Below are positions 34,300-47,300 of a stretch of DNA of 64,000 nt, piece after piece. This DNA comes from Agrypnia vestita. Taxonomy: Eukaryota > Arthropoda > Insecta > Trichoptera > Phryganeidae. Where the stretch lies: contig JADDOH010004258.1 in assembly GCA_016648135.1 (NCBI GenBank), positions 62,001 through 126,000 on the forward strand. The letters run 5' to 3'. The notes below the pieces were generated by a model, which was not told the origin of the DNA, made no database searches, and saw only the letters and a program-made list of their open reading frames with translations. The position numbers and the translations under genes were made by a program. Numbering within the stretch: the first letter of the stretch is position 1; each line of letters opens with the position of its first letter.

Positions 34300-35100
34300 T
34301 ATAATAAATACATACAGTATGTTATCTCGGCAGTGTCCTTGAAATAAATACCTACGGCCGCTTGGTACTTAAACTTGGTTAAAAACGCACCAGGGCTGCT
34401 CATTGACTGACTCTTTATGGTTTGGGGTGCCATAAATTGACCTAAATGTATGCGTGGGAACGTCTCACACTGCTTGCGTCCGCACGTTACTGCAGCCCTG
34501 CGGCGACTGAGCAGTTCGAAGTATACCGAGATTTCGAAGGGTGTCGTTTCGGCTGTTTGTATGAAGATATAATACTGTATGCTTTACTATACTGTGCTTA
34601 AGCCATGCGCATGAGGCACATTGTTTCGTTGCGTTGGTAATTTTGGTGTATGTATATAACAGCATTGACGAAAACAATGTAGATTTAGCGTTTAAACCAA
34701 GTTGTCCTTTGAAATTGGATTGTTTTATGACCCGATTCATTTCAATGCAAAGCTTCAGCACATTGTGGATTTTTTGTTACCTAATTTTATGGGCCTTGCC
34801 CAAAGAGATCTTTGGGCTGTGGCGGACCCATTGATATTTTCTCGACACATTTTTTTGTCGATAGTATTCGCACAATTTTAAGAAATAGACCCTTAAAGTG
34901 CCTTTAGCGATACTCTTCCACTTTTCAATACAATATTGTAATTGTAATATTTGTTTTAAAAATATCTTGTCGGCCCTGGGGGAATCTCCCATGAGGCATC
35001 AAACATGCATTTAATTATTTTTTTTACGTAACTATTGCACACAAAAAAATTCTTTGTATCATTTATGGCATACATTATTTAGTATTTTTCATCAACAGAT
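34300..35100. other. No gene recognised
   Basis: Overlapping frames of 66 codons (plus) and 98 codons (minus) near 34,465-34,834 are not supported by motifs or splice sites. Confidence 0.4.
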
Positions 35101-35104
35101 AAAA

Positions 35105-35398
35105 AAGATCAAACTTTGATATTGCAAATCTCCATAACCATTGATGTTAGGTCATGGTTGCTTGAGCATTTTCGACTCATTATCGAGGCTTGGAATCCAC
35201 CTGTTAAGTTTTTGCTACTAACTATAAGACACCTTGTGTACAGCTTCCAAAAATTTGATAGTGGGTGGAATTGGTGAACGTTACATTGTACAAAGTGATC
35301 ACTTAAGCCAGCCGTACGATAGGTCGTAAGTCCTATAAACACCCAAAAAGACTTTCATACCTACTTTCCTATTTAAAAATGGCTTCGTCTCTTTGTGA
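35105..35398 (+). repeat. Dispersed repeat families C (inverted) and A
   Basis: 35,105-35,245 is the inverse of 26,390-26,520. 35,297-35,398 is a family A copy (GCCAGCCGTACGATAGGTCG, TACCTACTTTCCTATTTAAA). The two sit side by side and may be parts of one larger element. Confidence 0.6.
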
Positions 35399-35575
35399 AA
35401 TTTATAATATATGCACATATTGATAAATATTTTTATTCTTTTTAATATCAAGGTGGTAAATGTATTGCACGTTGCTCACTTCAGTATTGACTATTCGTCT
35501 ATAACCATCAGACGTCCTTAAACAAAGACATCTTAAGGTTGAAACATACTACTAACGTACTACGTGTCGACACAT

Positions 35576-35665
35576 GATGCGAATCCTGCACATATACAAC
35601 ACGTAACACGCCACGTGATGCGAATCCTGCACATATACAACACGTAACACGCCACGTGATGCTAC
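35576..35665 (+). repeat. 41-bp tandem duplication
   Basis: GATGCGAATCCTGCACATAT through CGCCACGT occurs at 35,576 and again at 35,617 without visible differences, with a third start (GATGC) at 35,658. The identity suggests a recent duplication. Confidence 0.85.
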
Positions 35666-35708
35666 AACACGTTGTGCTAGTATCATAGAAGGACGGAAGT
35701 GTATTAAC

Positions 35709-35849
35709 ATGGCCATGGATTTACTATTTAAAGACGAGCTGAATGAAGATTTTGAAGAAGATTTATTGCAGATTTTAGGAATATATTTTATTCAAAAACA
35801 GTTGAATAAAAAATTTTCTTCCCAAGCCTTATTTCAAATACTATGATCA
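35709..35849 (+). pseudogene. Short open frame inside a repeat, possible transposon remnant
   Basis: A 46-codon frame (MAMDLLFKDELNEDFEEDLL...) is acidic and follows the CACGTGATG-rich tandem repeats; an inverted CATCACATGGCGTGTTGT block lies at about 36,079. This may be the N-terminal stub of a DNA transposon ORF between worn inverted ends (about 35,540-36,110). The assignment is weak. Confidence 0.3.
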
Positions 35850-36289
35850 CGGTATTGGCCTGAACTCATATCATATAACACTAGGTTTTAGAAATTCTAT
35901 TAATTGCTCAGCCGACTTTTAAACAAAAATTAACAAAAAAATATCTATAAACCAAGAATGTTCTGACGGGTGTTAACAGTAAACACACTGTGTGCGATGC
36001 GTCGGGTGGCGTGTGTGCCCCCTCTCCCGGCAACACGCCAACCTGGATCGACTGGATGTTACCGCGTGGAGTTGCGTTTCATCACATGGCGTGTTGTCTA
36101 TTTGTATCTGACCGTATTAAATATATGAGATTGATTAGTACTGATATGCGTGGCGTAGCGTCGCGTTTTAGACGAATGTTGATTCAACCTTTACATGCTC
36201 ATCTGATTGTTAATTCTAATACTCCACGGACACCCATCGACTGCAAAGATGCGATGACTCGCATGCGGTTTTTCCTTTAACCGGTCGGG

Positions 36290-39200
36290 TGCCAGAGTGC
36301 AGATCTCGCTCCCTAGACACGTATGCGAATTCGGCCTATTTTACCTGCGTTTATGGGTTTTTAATGCTTATCATTGGTTATATCTCAAGTTTTTGAATGA
36401 ATGAACGAGTCCTATTTGTCAAGTAACCTCATTTGCCGCGCAAACCGGACAAAAAATCATTCCAAATGTCATCTTCGAACCACTTGTGTTATTTATCTGT
36501 TAAAAAAGTGTTGAAAGTATGTATTTTTATATTCTTTGATATATTTACAACGAAAATATTGAAATACAATATCTTTAGTGTTATTGCTTTCATGGTTTTA
36601 TTGGATAAACATGTGCGTACATTTCTGACATTAAATTTCGTTACTTATTTTCATAATTAATGAATAAGTCATTATTGTACCTACAAGTAATTATTGAAGT
36701 ACGTATATTGAGAAACCAGAAACCGCAACTTCTTAGCAATTATTGTTGATTTTCAAATGTCGTCTTCGAACCGCGCATTAATTGTGTTATTTATTTGTTA
36801 AAAAGTGTTATTTTTAAATAAAAAAGTGTTAAAATTAAGTATTTTTATAAATTTAGAATAAAAATATTGAAATAGTATATCTTTGGTGGTATTGCTTCCA
36901 TGGATTTTTACATGAATATAACCATCACAAAAGTGTCTAAAAAACAGTAACCGTGGGTGAAATTGCGCGGCATCCGACCGGTTAATACAAAATGTGTCAA
37001 AGTTTTGAATAAAGGCACGGCAGGTAATTATTGTGCATCGAACGCACTCCTAGTTGCAAAACAATTACACGGTATGAAATAACCTCCTACGTGTGTGTGT
37101 GTGTGTGTGTGTGCATCCATTGTCAAACGGTAACTTTTAAATTTAAATGCCAGTTGTGCGGCCACTGCGGAATGCGGGCCGCATTGGGTAACGGCTAGAT
37201 TCACTCGCTGGCTGGAGGCCGCGCTGAAGGAATTTCAATATGAAACATGACTGCGAAAATAGATATGGGAACATTATTTATTATTTTCATGAAATTACAT
37301 TTTCTCATTTCAGCCTCGTGAATATGCACATTTATTCTCCAGATCCACGGAAGAAGATCTGTAATAGCCACACGTGTGGAAATACGACAGTTATTTTGAT
37401 TCTACCATTTTTATTTATGCACCTATTTCAGAAAGTAGATGGAGCGGAATCGAAAACATGCATTTAATTTTCATTAAAGTGTTATTTATCGATTTATTTG
37501 GAATTCCCTTCCAAGTGTCACCTACTTTCTTCGTCATTTGTAAATCACATAACATGAGAGGCATATCCGAAGAAACCCTAACCTATGTTTATTCATCTTT
37601 ATTATCATAGCTATTGTCGCCAGTGCCTGATTAAACCAAGTAAATGAGAACGAAAAAGACTTGTAACTACTTAATTGCACGAGCAAGGAAAACACGAAGT
37701 TTATTGTACTCATTGTCATGTATTTTTATAAAAAGCGTCAAAAGAAGTCGTTGAGGAACTTCCCACGCAAATCTGAGTGTCAATTCCTCAACCTGTCCGG
37801 TGAGAATTATAAATCCAAGAATTCTTTCACTAAACTATGAAAACTTTAAACTGACGTCGATGATATTCATTTGGAGTTCGTGGAATGAAACAGTGTTTTG
37901 ATTGTTGATGTTTATTTGTTCCTGGAGCAAAGTTCCGGGATCAAGTGAAGTTGTTTACGCAGTGCAGGTCGCGTGGTGTCGCCTGTCTCCCTAGCATCCT
38001 TTGTTCCCGTTTGTTTACGGGCGCGGCAGTTTGATTACGTTAACGTAAACAAAACTGTTGTTAAAACTGTCAGCCAGCAGGTACACGGCGCAGGGTTAGA
38101 GAGCTACCGCCGCAAATTTAAATTTAAGCGAAAAAACCAACAAACTTTGTATAAACAACATTGATTCAAGCATTTGTTAGTTTTTTAAACTAATAATGAT
38201 GACCATCCACAAAGTTAACGCTATAAATTTTAAAAATATAGGAAATAAGCATTTATTACGATTCTCAACCATGTTTTCAAACATTTTCTATATATTTTTT
38301 TATGGAAACAGTTCATTGATCTGACCCTTCTTCATCAATGTCTTGAGTTCGACTCTCGCCAAGGAGAAATTAATAAATACACCGCGGGTTTTTTCTCGCA
38401 GAAAGTTCAGGAATAGGAGTCCCTGTGTTTTGCTAAACATTTGAGGATCACGAAATAACGACCACCGCGCCAGCAGTTCATATAGCCTGGATTGCATCAT
38501 GCACCGTGCGAGATTGGCCAAGGTCGAGCTCGGCTGCAGCGGTCTTCATGCTAATTCGGCCCAATTTCGAAACAGGTTGGAGGGGAAAATGTCTCAGTGG
38601 GTTATTTATTTTATTCTCCGAGACCTGCCTACCTGGGCGTGTTTTGAATTGCCAGAGTTGGAGACCAACCAAATGTATCGTGGAATAATGGGGAATATAT
38701 TTTTAATAGCACGTTTGAAAAAAAACGCGTTACATACCTCAGACGCATGTATCATACTACCGCCCTTCCCTGCCTCGTGTACATACCATTGCATTTTGTT
38801 TTGGTCTTTTACTCAGTCTGAATTTTACTTCCTGTTGAAAAAAAAAAATTTTATTGCGCAAAGCCATATTATATTACCTACTCTATAAAATTTTACGCAC
38901 TTTTTAAACATAGTTTTGTGATGAATTTAATTCGAAAATGTTAAACAAAGTGATTAAAATATACACAACATTGAAATATATGTCACTCCAACATCTTATA
39001 TACGAATAGTTCGCACATAGATAAGGGATATAATACAATTGAATAATTTTCTAAAAATTTGAAGTACATTTATTTCATTTTAGGTACTGTTTACTTAATG
39101 ATTTATCGAATAATTTTTTACGTAATTTTTATCGACTAATTTGAATTTTATTTGAAAAATTATTTAAAAAATATATAATAAAGATTAATTTTTTTGTTGA

Positions 39201-39530
39201 TCAAACAAGTAACAAATTTATTTTTTTGGAATGGATAAGTTTCACCTCCATAACTCTGGACTATCGTGTTTAAACCAATATATATTTATGAGAATTTCTT
39301 CTCTTATCTTGTATTTTTATAAATGAGATTATTAAAACATTATTTTAACCACACTTAAATTTTGTTTTAAAATTTCAACATGCTTCAGGAGCGATGCTCC
39401 CTTCTTCAGGACAATAAATGCAATAATTATTTAGAAATTGGCTTATTTATTACTTTCCTTATTTACTTATTTATTACTTTAATTATTTACGACAATGAAT
39501 ATATACTAAGTACTCAGTAGCAAAGCAAAA
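36290..39530. other. No supported gene; microsatellite and unassigned frames
   Basis: A (GT)n run lies at 37,091-37,113. GC-richer stretches at 37,150-37,250 and 37,950-38,090 (the latter ending CAGCCAGCAG|GTACAC) could be non-coding exons of the downstream gene. At 38,300-38,690 frames overlap on both strands (129 plus; 73 and 64 minus) without a recognised domain. I looked here for the missing first coding exon of the claudin-like gene and did not find it. Confidence 0.35.
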
Positions 39531-39532
39531 TG

Positions 39533-39671
39533 TGAGGCCCAAATTCAGAGTCAATATTTGGATATTGTAAAGGCACGCCTTAAAAGCGTAATTTTCAGCA
39601 CACAATAACACTTTTAAGGCTTACCTTAACCTTTAAATCATCTAAGTATTGACTCTGAATTCGGGCCTAAG
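39533..39671. mobile_element. 139-bp foldback MITE
   Basis: Outer arms GAGGCCCAAATTCAGAGTCA and GACTCTGAATTCGGGCCT are inverted. Inner arms AAGGCACGCCTTAAAAG and CTTTTAAGGCTTACCTT are inverted too. Non-coding. Confidence 0.7.
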
Positions 39672-39797
39672 TGTAGTTAAAACAAATTTTTAATAATCTT
39701 GTTTATAAAAATGGTGCCACAAAGTGAATTTGAAAATTTTTAAGATGTTATTTTTATAATTTTGGGAAACCTGTTGGTCGGAATGTTGTTTGTTATA

Positions 39798-41081
39798 TTA
39801 GGTCCTTACATATGAAATTGGCGTTTAGTATGGGAGGAACATAAAGCCGATTTTTTTTATTATAATATATTTATTTAATCAAAGTATGTACCATTGCTAT
39901 CTATGCACTTTTGCCATCTCATAGGTAGTTCATCGATCCCTTTACTAAAAAAACCATTCGGACGGAAATCAATAAAATCTTTGAAGGCGGTTTGGACTGC
40001 CCTATCGGAGTTGAATTTTTCCTTTGCAAGAAGTTATCCAAATTTCGAAAAACATGGTAATCTGTTGGGGCAAGGTCCGGAGAGTACGGTGGATGTCTTA
40101 GACATTCCAATTGAAGCTCCTCTAATTTGGTAGCCGTCTGTTGTGCAGTGTGTGGTCTAGCGTTATCATGAAGCAGCAGTGGCCTAGAGCGATTAACCAG
40201 CCTCGGTTGTTTAGCAGCTAGCTTTTCCATCATGGTTTGCAGTTGCTGACAATAGAAATCTGCCGTAATCGTCTGGCCAGATTTAAGAAAGCTGTAGTGA
40301 ACGACACCAGCACTAGTCCACCAAACGCTCACAAGTAACTTTTTTGGAGTCAATTTTCGCTTGGGGCATGGTTTGGCTGGTTCGGCAGGGTTCAGCCATT
40401 GCGATGAGCGCTTCCGATTATCGTACAGGATCCACTTTTCATCACAGGTAATGATTCGATTTAAAATCCCTTCATTATTGTGCCGGTTGAGTAATGCAAC
40501 GCAGCAGTCAACGCGCGTTTCTTGATTTGCTTCACTCAATTCGTGAGGTACCCACCTTTCAAGCTTTTTCACCTTACCAATTTGCTTCAAGTGGATTAAA
40601 ACAGTTTTATCACTAACACCGCAGCCTGCAGCTAACTCGGATGTGGTTTGCGATGGATCCGCTTCCACAATAGCCTTCAATTCTTCATTATCAACTTTGG
40701 TCTCCGGCCGTCCACGGGGCTTGTTCTGCAGGTCGAAATTTCCAGAACGAAAACGTTGGAACCAAAAACGCACTGTGTTTTCTTTTGCGGCACCGTCGCC
40801 ATACACATCATTAATCCTTCGAGCCGTTTCTGCAGCACTGGTGCCACGGTGGAACTCGTACTCGTAAATAACGCGATATTTCAAGTTTTTCATTTTGTAA
40901 ACTGAGTGACGCAAAGAAAAAAACAATTGAGGAAAAAACAAATGAATTATAATTTTCAAAACACAAATACATGAGTAAATAGCTGTATAAATTTGGATTT
41001 GGAATTCCTAACCAAAGAGAAGATATTTGAGATCAAATTTGCCAGTACGGCAAAATGCCAATTTCATATGTAAGTACCTAA
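39798..41081 (-). mobile_element. Mariner element, near full-length copy
   Basis: 1,284 bp between TA duplications (39,796-39,797 and 41,082-41,083). The ends TTAGGTCCTTACATATGAAA and TTTCATATGTAAGTACCTAA are inverted with one mismatch. It lies upstream of, and in opposite orientation to, the claudin-like gene's first visible exon, 161 bp before it. The second copy is at 14,224-15,334. Confidence 0.95.
39875..40893 (-). pseudogene. Mariner transposase, one frameshift
   Basis: From ATG at 40,893 the minus strand reads a helix-turn-helix DNA-binding region (KNLKYRVIYEYEFHRG, TVRFWFQRFRSG), the WVPHEL linker, and the DD34D catalytic core: TCDEKWILYDN, LLHDNARPHTAQQ and YSPDLAPTDYH, with 34 residues between the second and third Asp. 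A single base is missing from an A-run (40,016-40,020; five where copy 1 has six), which replaces the last 50 or so residues and makes the frame run to 39,919. Otherwise the frame would end at 39,875, giving about 340 residues, the usual mariner length. It resembles Hsmar1, hence the cecropia subfamily. Confidence 0.93.
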
Positions 41082-41242
41082 TATTAGAAGGTTGGAGGAG
41101 ATCTAGTGAGTGGGAACCATTAATCAGAGTACACTAATGAGGTTTGCCCTCAATAACTGAATAATTGGTACTATCCAAATGCAGTCACCATTTTAATATT
41201 CCCAATATTCTTTAAACTTATAATATTATTTTTTGTTTTCAG

Positions 41243-41348
41243 TTGAAACCTACCTGTCGCCTGTAGAAACGCACTGCAACAATGTGGACTACTTCATCCC
41301 TGATGAAAATAATGTCACCAAAGGACTGTCTGAAGATGCCATGGCAAG
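41243..41348 (+). CDS. Claudin-like gene, first visible coding exon
   Basis: Follows TTTTTTGTTTTCAG and ends AG|GTAATC. Read with one base from the previous exon it gives VETYLSPVETHCNNVDYF and IPDENNVTKGLSEDAMA(R). It enters in phase 1 and leaves in phase 2; the other two frames contain stops near the start. It belongs to the first extracellular loop. Confidence 0.85.
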
Positions 41349-44300
41349 GTAATCCTTTAATATCAACATTCTTAAATAAATACAATTTTATACTTTTTTA
41401 AGAACTACAATATTTCACATAATATCTAAAATATCTCGTACAAAAAATTTAAAAAAACATTGGTGAAAACACCAAGCATTCTAAAAAGAAATAGAAAAAG
41501 AAAATGTAAATTTACACAATATTACATAAATAATAAATAACCAACATACTCATAAATTGATTATTCTGCAATATATATTAGCAGCAATAGAGTTGAATCA
41601 TGCCATCTGTTATTTATCCATCCAATATTTTATGTGTTTTCATTATTTGATTATTTTAAATAAGTAATAATTATTTGTTTGAGAATTTCAAATCAGAATA
41701 TTTGATTTCAGAATTATTTAAAATCTAATTTATATGAGCAAATAATTAAAAATATCTTACCTGTAATCTTTCCCACTCTAATGCAAGGATTTTTATAATG
41801 TAATGTATATATATGTATATACATTACTGTATATACATATGTATATATGTATATGTATATACATATGTATATATGTATATGTATATACATATGTATATAT
41901 GTATATGTATATACAATACATATGTATATACATATACATACAGTATATACATAAATATAATGTAATATAATAATATAATAATAATCACTTGGGATAATAT
42001 AATTAAAGTTAATTTTTTTTTAAATTTCAGGAATTTTTACGAATTTTTGGAATAAAAAACATAAAATAAATAAATACATTTATTGTAGGTACTTAAAACA
42101 TAGAATTTTGTCAAAAACGTACATACAGTGAAATAAAATAAAATAAATTTTAGGTACACAGAGCCAAATGGGCGTATCATGAGCATACTGGGAAGAGTAA
42201 CCAAGCAAAAATTTTGTATGTTGGCAAATTAAAATTGTTGTTTTTGGATAGGTTAGGCAAACTCATAGTTTCAAAATTGTGTATTTACTCATATCTTTGT
42301 TATAGATAAATTTTTATCCAAATACATTCTCTGGGTTCTTTTTCGACATTAATGTCATTCTGTATGTGACCTGGTACATTTTTTATGTAGTAAATTAGAT
42401 GGACATACACTAAGTTGATTAATATGCAAATTTTAATTTTATGTAATATTTTGGGAAGTAAGTTGACTTATCTATTTTCCGAGTAAAATAAATCATTCAG
42501 TACAATGAATTGGTTATAAAAGCTCAAGCTGTGCATAATTTTTCAGTAAAAAAATATTTTCCTGCATTTCATATTCAGAGCAAATCAGTTCCTTAACTGA
42601 GCCCTTGCCCGGAATAACGTTGTATCCAACACAAATGTCAATTTTGAGTTATTGATGCAGTTATGTTGGGTATGTTATTATGCATCGTTTAAGGTAGATA
42701 ATATGTTAAGAAAAAAATATTTAGGCTTCTGGCTGCATTTTAAAGTTATTGGTTTGTGGAAGAACGTTGTACATTGTTTCTCAAAATGGCGTCGCCGCGC
42801 GTCAATATCGTGGAGCGTGGTATAATTCACATGAATAAAGGGAGAAAACGAACATCTAATGTTTTAAACTGGAAAGATATCAAAGCCAATAAGTTGAAGG
42901 ATGCAGGAAAAGAGTGTTTATCCAGAAAAAATATTATCAAACCTGCAATTGACCCGCCGGAACATGTTTGTGAAATAACGTTGTATACGATTTGGCAGTT
43001 CTGATTGATATTGTAATTTCATATGTGACAATATTATTTTGTCGAACGTCAACCGATTTTACTCAATTGATTTATCCATATTGATATTTGAAATGCTTTT
43101 TGATAATAATGCTGGCATTATAGTGCTCTTTATATTGTAACTTAAAATAATACCGATACAAAAAGTTTATTTAATTCATCTTTCTTTTTCGTAGGGTCGA
43201 GTTTGAGCCAAAAATGTTTAAATCCGGGATGTTTTCTCCATTTTAATATCAATATAAATATTCAATCAGAATTCAGGTTACTGAATTACAATAAAAAAAG
43301 TAATCATGAGAAATTGAATATCCGACGCCATACTCAGCAAACAGACGGAGATAGGTAATAGGTAGTATGTACGAGAGACTTATCATTCCGTAAAAGCTCT
43401 TTACCTACTGATGATCCCATCACAATCAGAGCCAGAACCTTCCACAAAGAATTAGAATCATGGACCTCCTATAGCCTTCTACCAACTCTTTGTGGAGAAG
43501 GAGAAGATTAGCTACTGTATGGAAAAAAATCATGTAGTTAAGGAGCCTGGAACTAACTTTCATGAATTCCAATCCACTGTCAATAAGGCTGCTAAGCTCA
43601 AGGACCTCGATGACATTTGTGATTTCATGTTAGATGAGCATGCTGCTTTTAAAAAGCATTATTAAGTAAAGCAGAATAAATAAAAAACGTTTTGCGGAAT
43701 AACGTTGTTTGTGAAAATTTCATATACAACGTTTTTCCACTGATTCAGCATGTTTTTTTACAATATATTCAAATTTAATTGCCTTTTTTCCCTTTTTTAT
43801 ATTGAGATTAGTTAAGAATTATATGTTTGTTTTATTTAAAATATAAAATGTAATAAATTGTAACTGGTTTCATTTTTTCAATTTTTCTCGGAATGAGAGT
43901 ATTGTTGGATACAACGTTCTTCCGGGCAAGGGCTCAACTATATATTCGCTATTCAATACTATTGCCTTCAATATTATCAGGGCCGAAGTATTGACTCTGC
44001 ATTCATGGTGAGGATGTTTTCTCACTGCGTCGGAACGTATTGTCTCTTTGATTAACAATATTTGTCTTCACATGGTCAGAGGTCATGTAGTGGGAGAGAG
44101 TTCTCTTTCCAACAATTTAAGATCTTTTGAGACTTGATCCTTCCTCTGCAGGCAATATGGATCCCATCCTACTGAGAGACTTTATTAGTTGAGTTAGTTA
44201 ATTTTTTTAATTTTAATTTTTTTATTATTTATTAAAAAGATACATATTTTTATTATCATAGATCGTGTCAAGCCTTATACAGCTTGTCGGCACGTTTCTT

Positions 44301-47300
44301 ATTCATTTTCTTGCATAAGCACATAGCATGCATTAGTTGTTTAATTTTTATTCTTATGTTCACATTACAGAAGGCAACTCTAGATATTGTTTTTGATTCC
44401 AGGCTTCACATGGCTCGATCTACAGTGGCCTTGTTTATTGTTGCATTCTTCTCCGTATTCGTAGCTTTCTGGACCGGGGTGGTCGGTTGCTGGAAGAGGA
44501 GTCCAGGGAACGTGACGGCCACTGCTATCCTTATGCTCGTTACATGTGAGTTCTATTCTTATTAACAAATTGGCCTTGCTATACGGTAATAAGCAAATGT
44601 GCTGTGAAAGTAATCATATTCAGATAGAGCAGTCTTCTCAACATGGAGTCTAACATTTGATTCTTATTGAGCACCAAAAGCAATATTAATATAAGGAAGT
44701 GAACCTTCAATAAAATTTGAAAGTATTTTTTTTCCATTTGTTTAAGAAACAAATACATAATGAACTAATTGCATATCTACATTAGTTACATTGTTAACAA
44801 AAAGAAAATATATAAAAACACAGTAGAAAAAGCACATTCAAGAAGAATACAATCAATACATACATCAATTTGTTTTTTTAAAAATAGAAATGCGAGCACG
44901 GAATACGTGTCACATCAATATTCTTACTATTTTCAAACTAAGCTAAACGCTTGTGTTATGAAAATAGGACTAACTTGCTGGTCTGGAGTTATAATCACTG
45001 AATACTCTGTGCGGCTAGATTGCTTGCAAGAGCATCAGACACTTTTACACACTACCAACTTACTATATATTACGACACCATCTACCTTATTGTAGTAAAC
45101 ATCTTAAGTGTTTCATATTAATAGAACAAATGGAATGGTGAAAAGTTCTAATAATATTCCTTTAAAAATTTAATTGCAATTAAAAAAAGTTAAATTTACT
45201 AGGGGCGGACACTTTATGCTTATTACTGCCTTATTCAAGAAATAAAATTAGCCTTATAATTTATATACTTGTGATAATTGTTATTTACAAATCATTTTAT
45301 ATGTATAATCAACAAGTAATTTCTCATGATCTATTTAGGTATATTCACAATGCCAAAAAGTATGAAGCCTGCTCTTATTTATACATAATAAATATGTATA
45401 TATTTATTTTATGAATGACAAATAAATAATCTAATAATTCACAGGTTTGCTGGCGGCTGGCGCGATGGCCTTATGGCATGGAGTCGAATATTACGAAAAA
45501 GACAAGATTGTCGGTGAGGAATATTACCAGCAGTGGAACAGCGTAAGTCAGCCTTTATCAAAGAATCATAACAAGAATTTAACAACTGAAACTGCATTTT
45601 ACAATCTGTAACCTCAAAACCATGTTCTAATTTTGAACACAACAATACTTTCAAGGGGTGCATATTTGGAAATAATAAATTATTAGATAGGGAAGAAATT
45701 AATAAAATAACTAAGTTATTATTTACCTATTTAGACACGGAGGGACCATGCCACTTGAAACCGTTGTCAGGTAAAAGTTAGTTATGTGACTGCAACATCA
45801 ATAAAATATTACTTTTTAGAGTTTAAAATATTTAATTTTTAAAGTGACACTTGCTAAGTTAGACTTGAAATTTTACTTGTTCCTTTTTATATTGGCATTG
45901 AGAGGAATGATAAGGTGTTTAAATCTAAATTTTATAAAAGCTTCATTAAAATAATTTGTTAATTTATATGTTAGTGAAAATACAAATTAAATGCATATTT
46001 TAAATATTAATACAATATACTTCAAGGACACAGATATCTGAAAACTGACACAAATGAAAAGGAAGTGTTATTTTTATGGTATTGCCTGATGATACATTTA
46101 TTTATTTATATATATTTAGAATGATGAATGTTCCATTCATTAATTATTATTTAAAAGAATTGTCATTAAAAAGCATAAAAAACAAGTCCTTTGATTCCAG
46201 CTATTTACATGAACTTTATTTCACATCTAAATACGCATGAATATATTAATATTACAAATATCAAAAATATGTATACATTAAGTTAATAAAATAATATATC
46301 AACTGAACACAATAAAATATCAAATGAATACAGGTTCTTCAAGATAATGCTTCAGTGTGGTACGACTGGTCATACATTCTCGCTTGGATGAGTGTTGCCG
46401 TATTTTTCATGAGTTCAGTCATGTTTTTCTGCGCGTCCACTTGCCTAAGCAAAGAGAAACGCAAGGAGCAAGCCAGCAACGTGCAGTACATCATGCCAGG
46501 TTAGGCATCTTGACAGCGGAATTATTCTAGCTCGTCTTCTTCTTCTTCTAAAGGATTTAGGGCAGTTTTGTTAATGCATAGTGGCCTGCTTTGGAATTTC
46601 GTCGTGGGTTGGTGCAGTCACAGCTGTAATATATGCCGTTTAATATTGATTTCACGTGTTTCAGTGTATTTTACTATATGTACCTATCTAAATGTTAAGA
46701 AAGTGTTTGAATGGAATTAAATGCTTTATATTAATTCAAACATTTTCCTAGTATTTACAATGTTAACATGCATTTGGCTTTTTTAATATTTGCTTATAAT
46801 TATTAACCTTTTGCAATCATATTTATTGGGGAAGTTGGTTATTCAACAAATTACTCATCTATGACATTTGCGCATTTTCTATTTTCATAGATTCATGATT
46901 TTCAACTTTGTTTTGGAATCATTATTAATTATCATTATTAAATTATTATTACTAAAATATTTTATTAATATTAAATTTTGAACAGTTTGAACTGTGATAT
47001 TTCAAAAGAGGTATTTCTACCATGACCTTCCTTGTGAAGTTTATTGAGGATTGCAAAGGGTATTAAAAGATTAAAAATGAAAGTTTACGAGTTAAAATGT
47101 TTCAGGAAGTGAATTGTATCGTAAAATATTTTTTCTGTATGTTGTAAAGTTACCAATACAAATAAAAGAAAAAGTCAAATGTTTGATGTGAAGATAACAT
47201 TTGTATCCCTTCAAAATGATTATTATCTCTCTGTAAAATAGTAAGCGATATAAATGTCTTTCTTCACTATATTTATTGTAATTTAATAATATTTACATAG

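Larger units (their letters stand above)
42597..43937 (+). mobile_element. TIR DNA transposon, family not recognised
   Basis: The left end TGAGCCCTTGCCCGGAATAA then CGTTGTATCCAACA is the inverse of the right end TGTTGGATACAACGTTCTTC then CGGGCAAGGGCTCA, over about 34 bp with one mismatch. Variants of GGAATAACGTTGTAT recur inside at about 42,975 and 43,696. TTAA (42,593) lies just outside the left end but the target duplication is not clear. It carries the reading-frame remnants at 42,786 and 43,377-43,666. At 1.34 kb it is probably internally shortened. Confidence 0.8.
41349..44402 (+). other. Intron with microsatellite and TIR transposon
   Basis: Holds a TATATGTATATACATATG repeat array at 41,810-41,955 and the transposon at 42,597-43,937. 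An upstream acceptor-like CATTACAG at 44,370 is unusable because the frame meets TAG within four codons, so the exon starts at 44,403. Confidence 0.7.

Noticed and set aside
38300..38690. Overlapping frames on both strands (129 plus; 73 and 64 minus)
   Set aside because: I considered a P450 fragment on the minus strand, but no heme-binding or helix signature is visible and the match was only impressionistic.
44371..44402. Earlier acceptor for the TM2 exon
   Set aside because: Using the AG at 44,369-44,370 puts TAG in frame after four codons.
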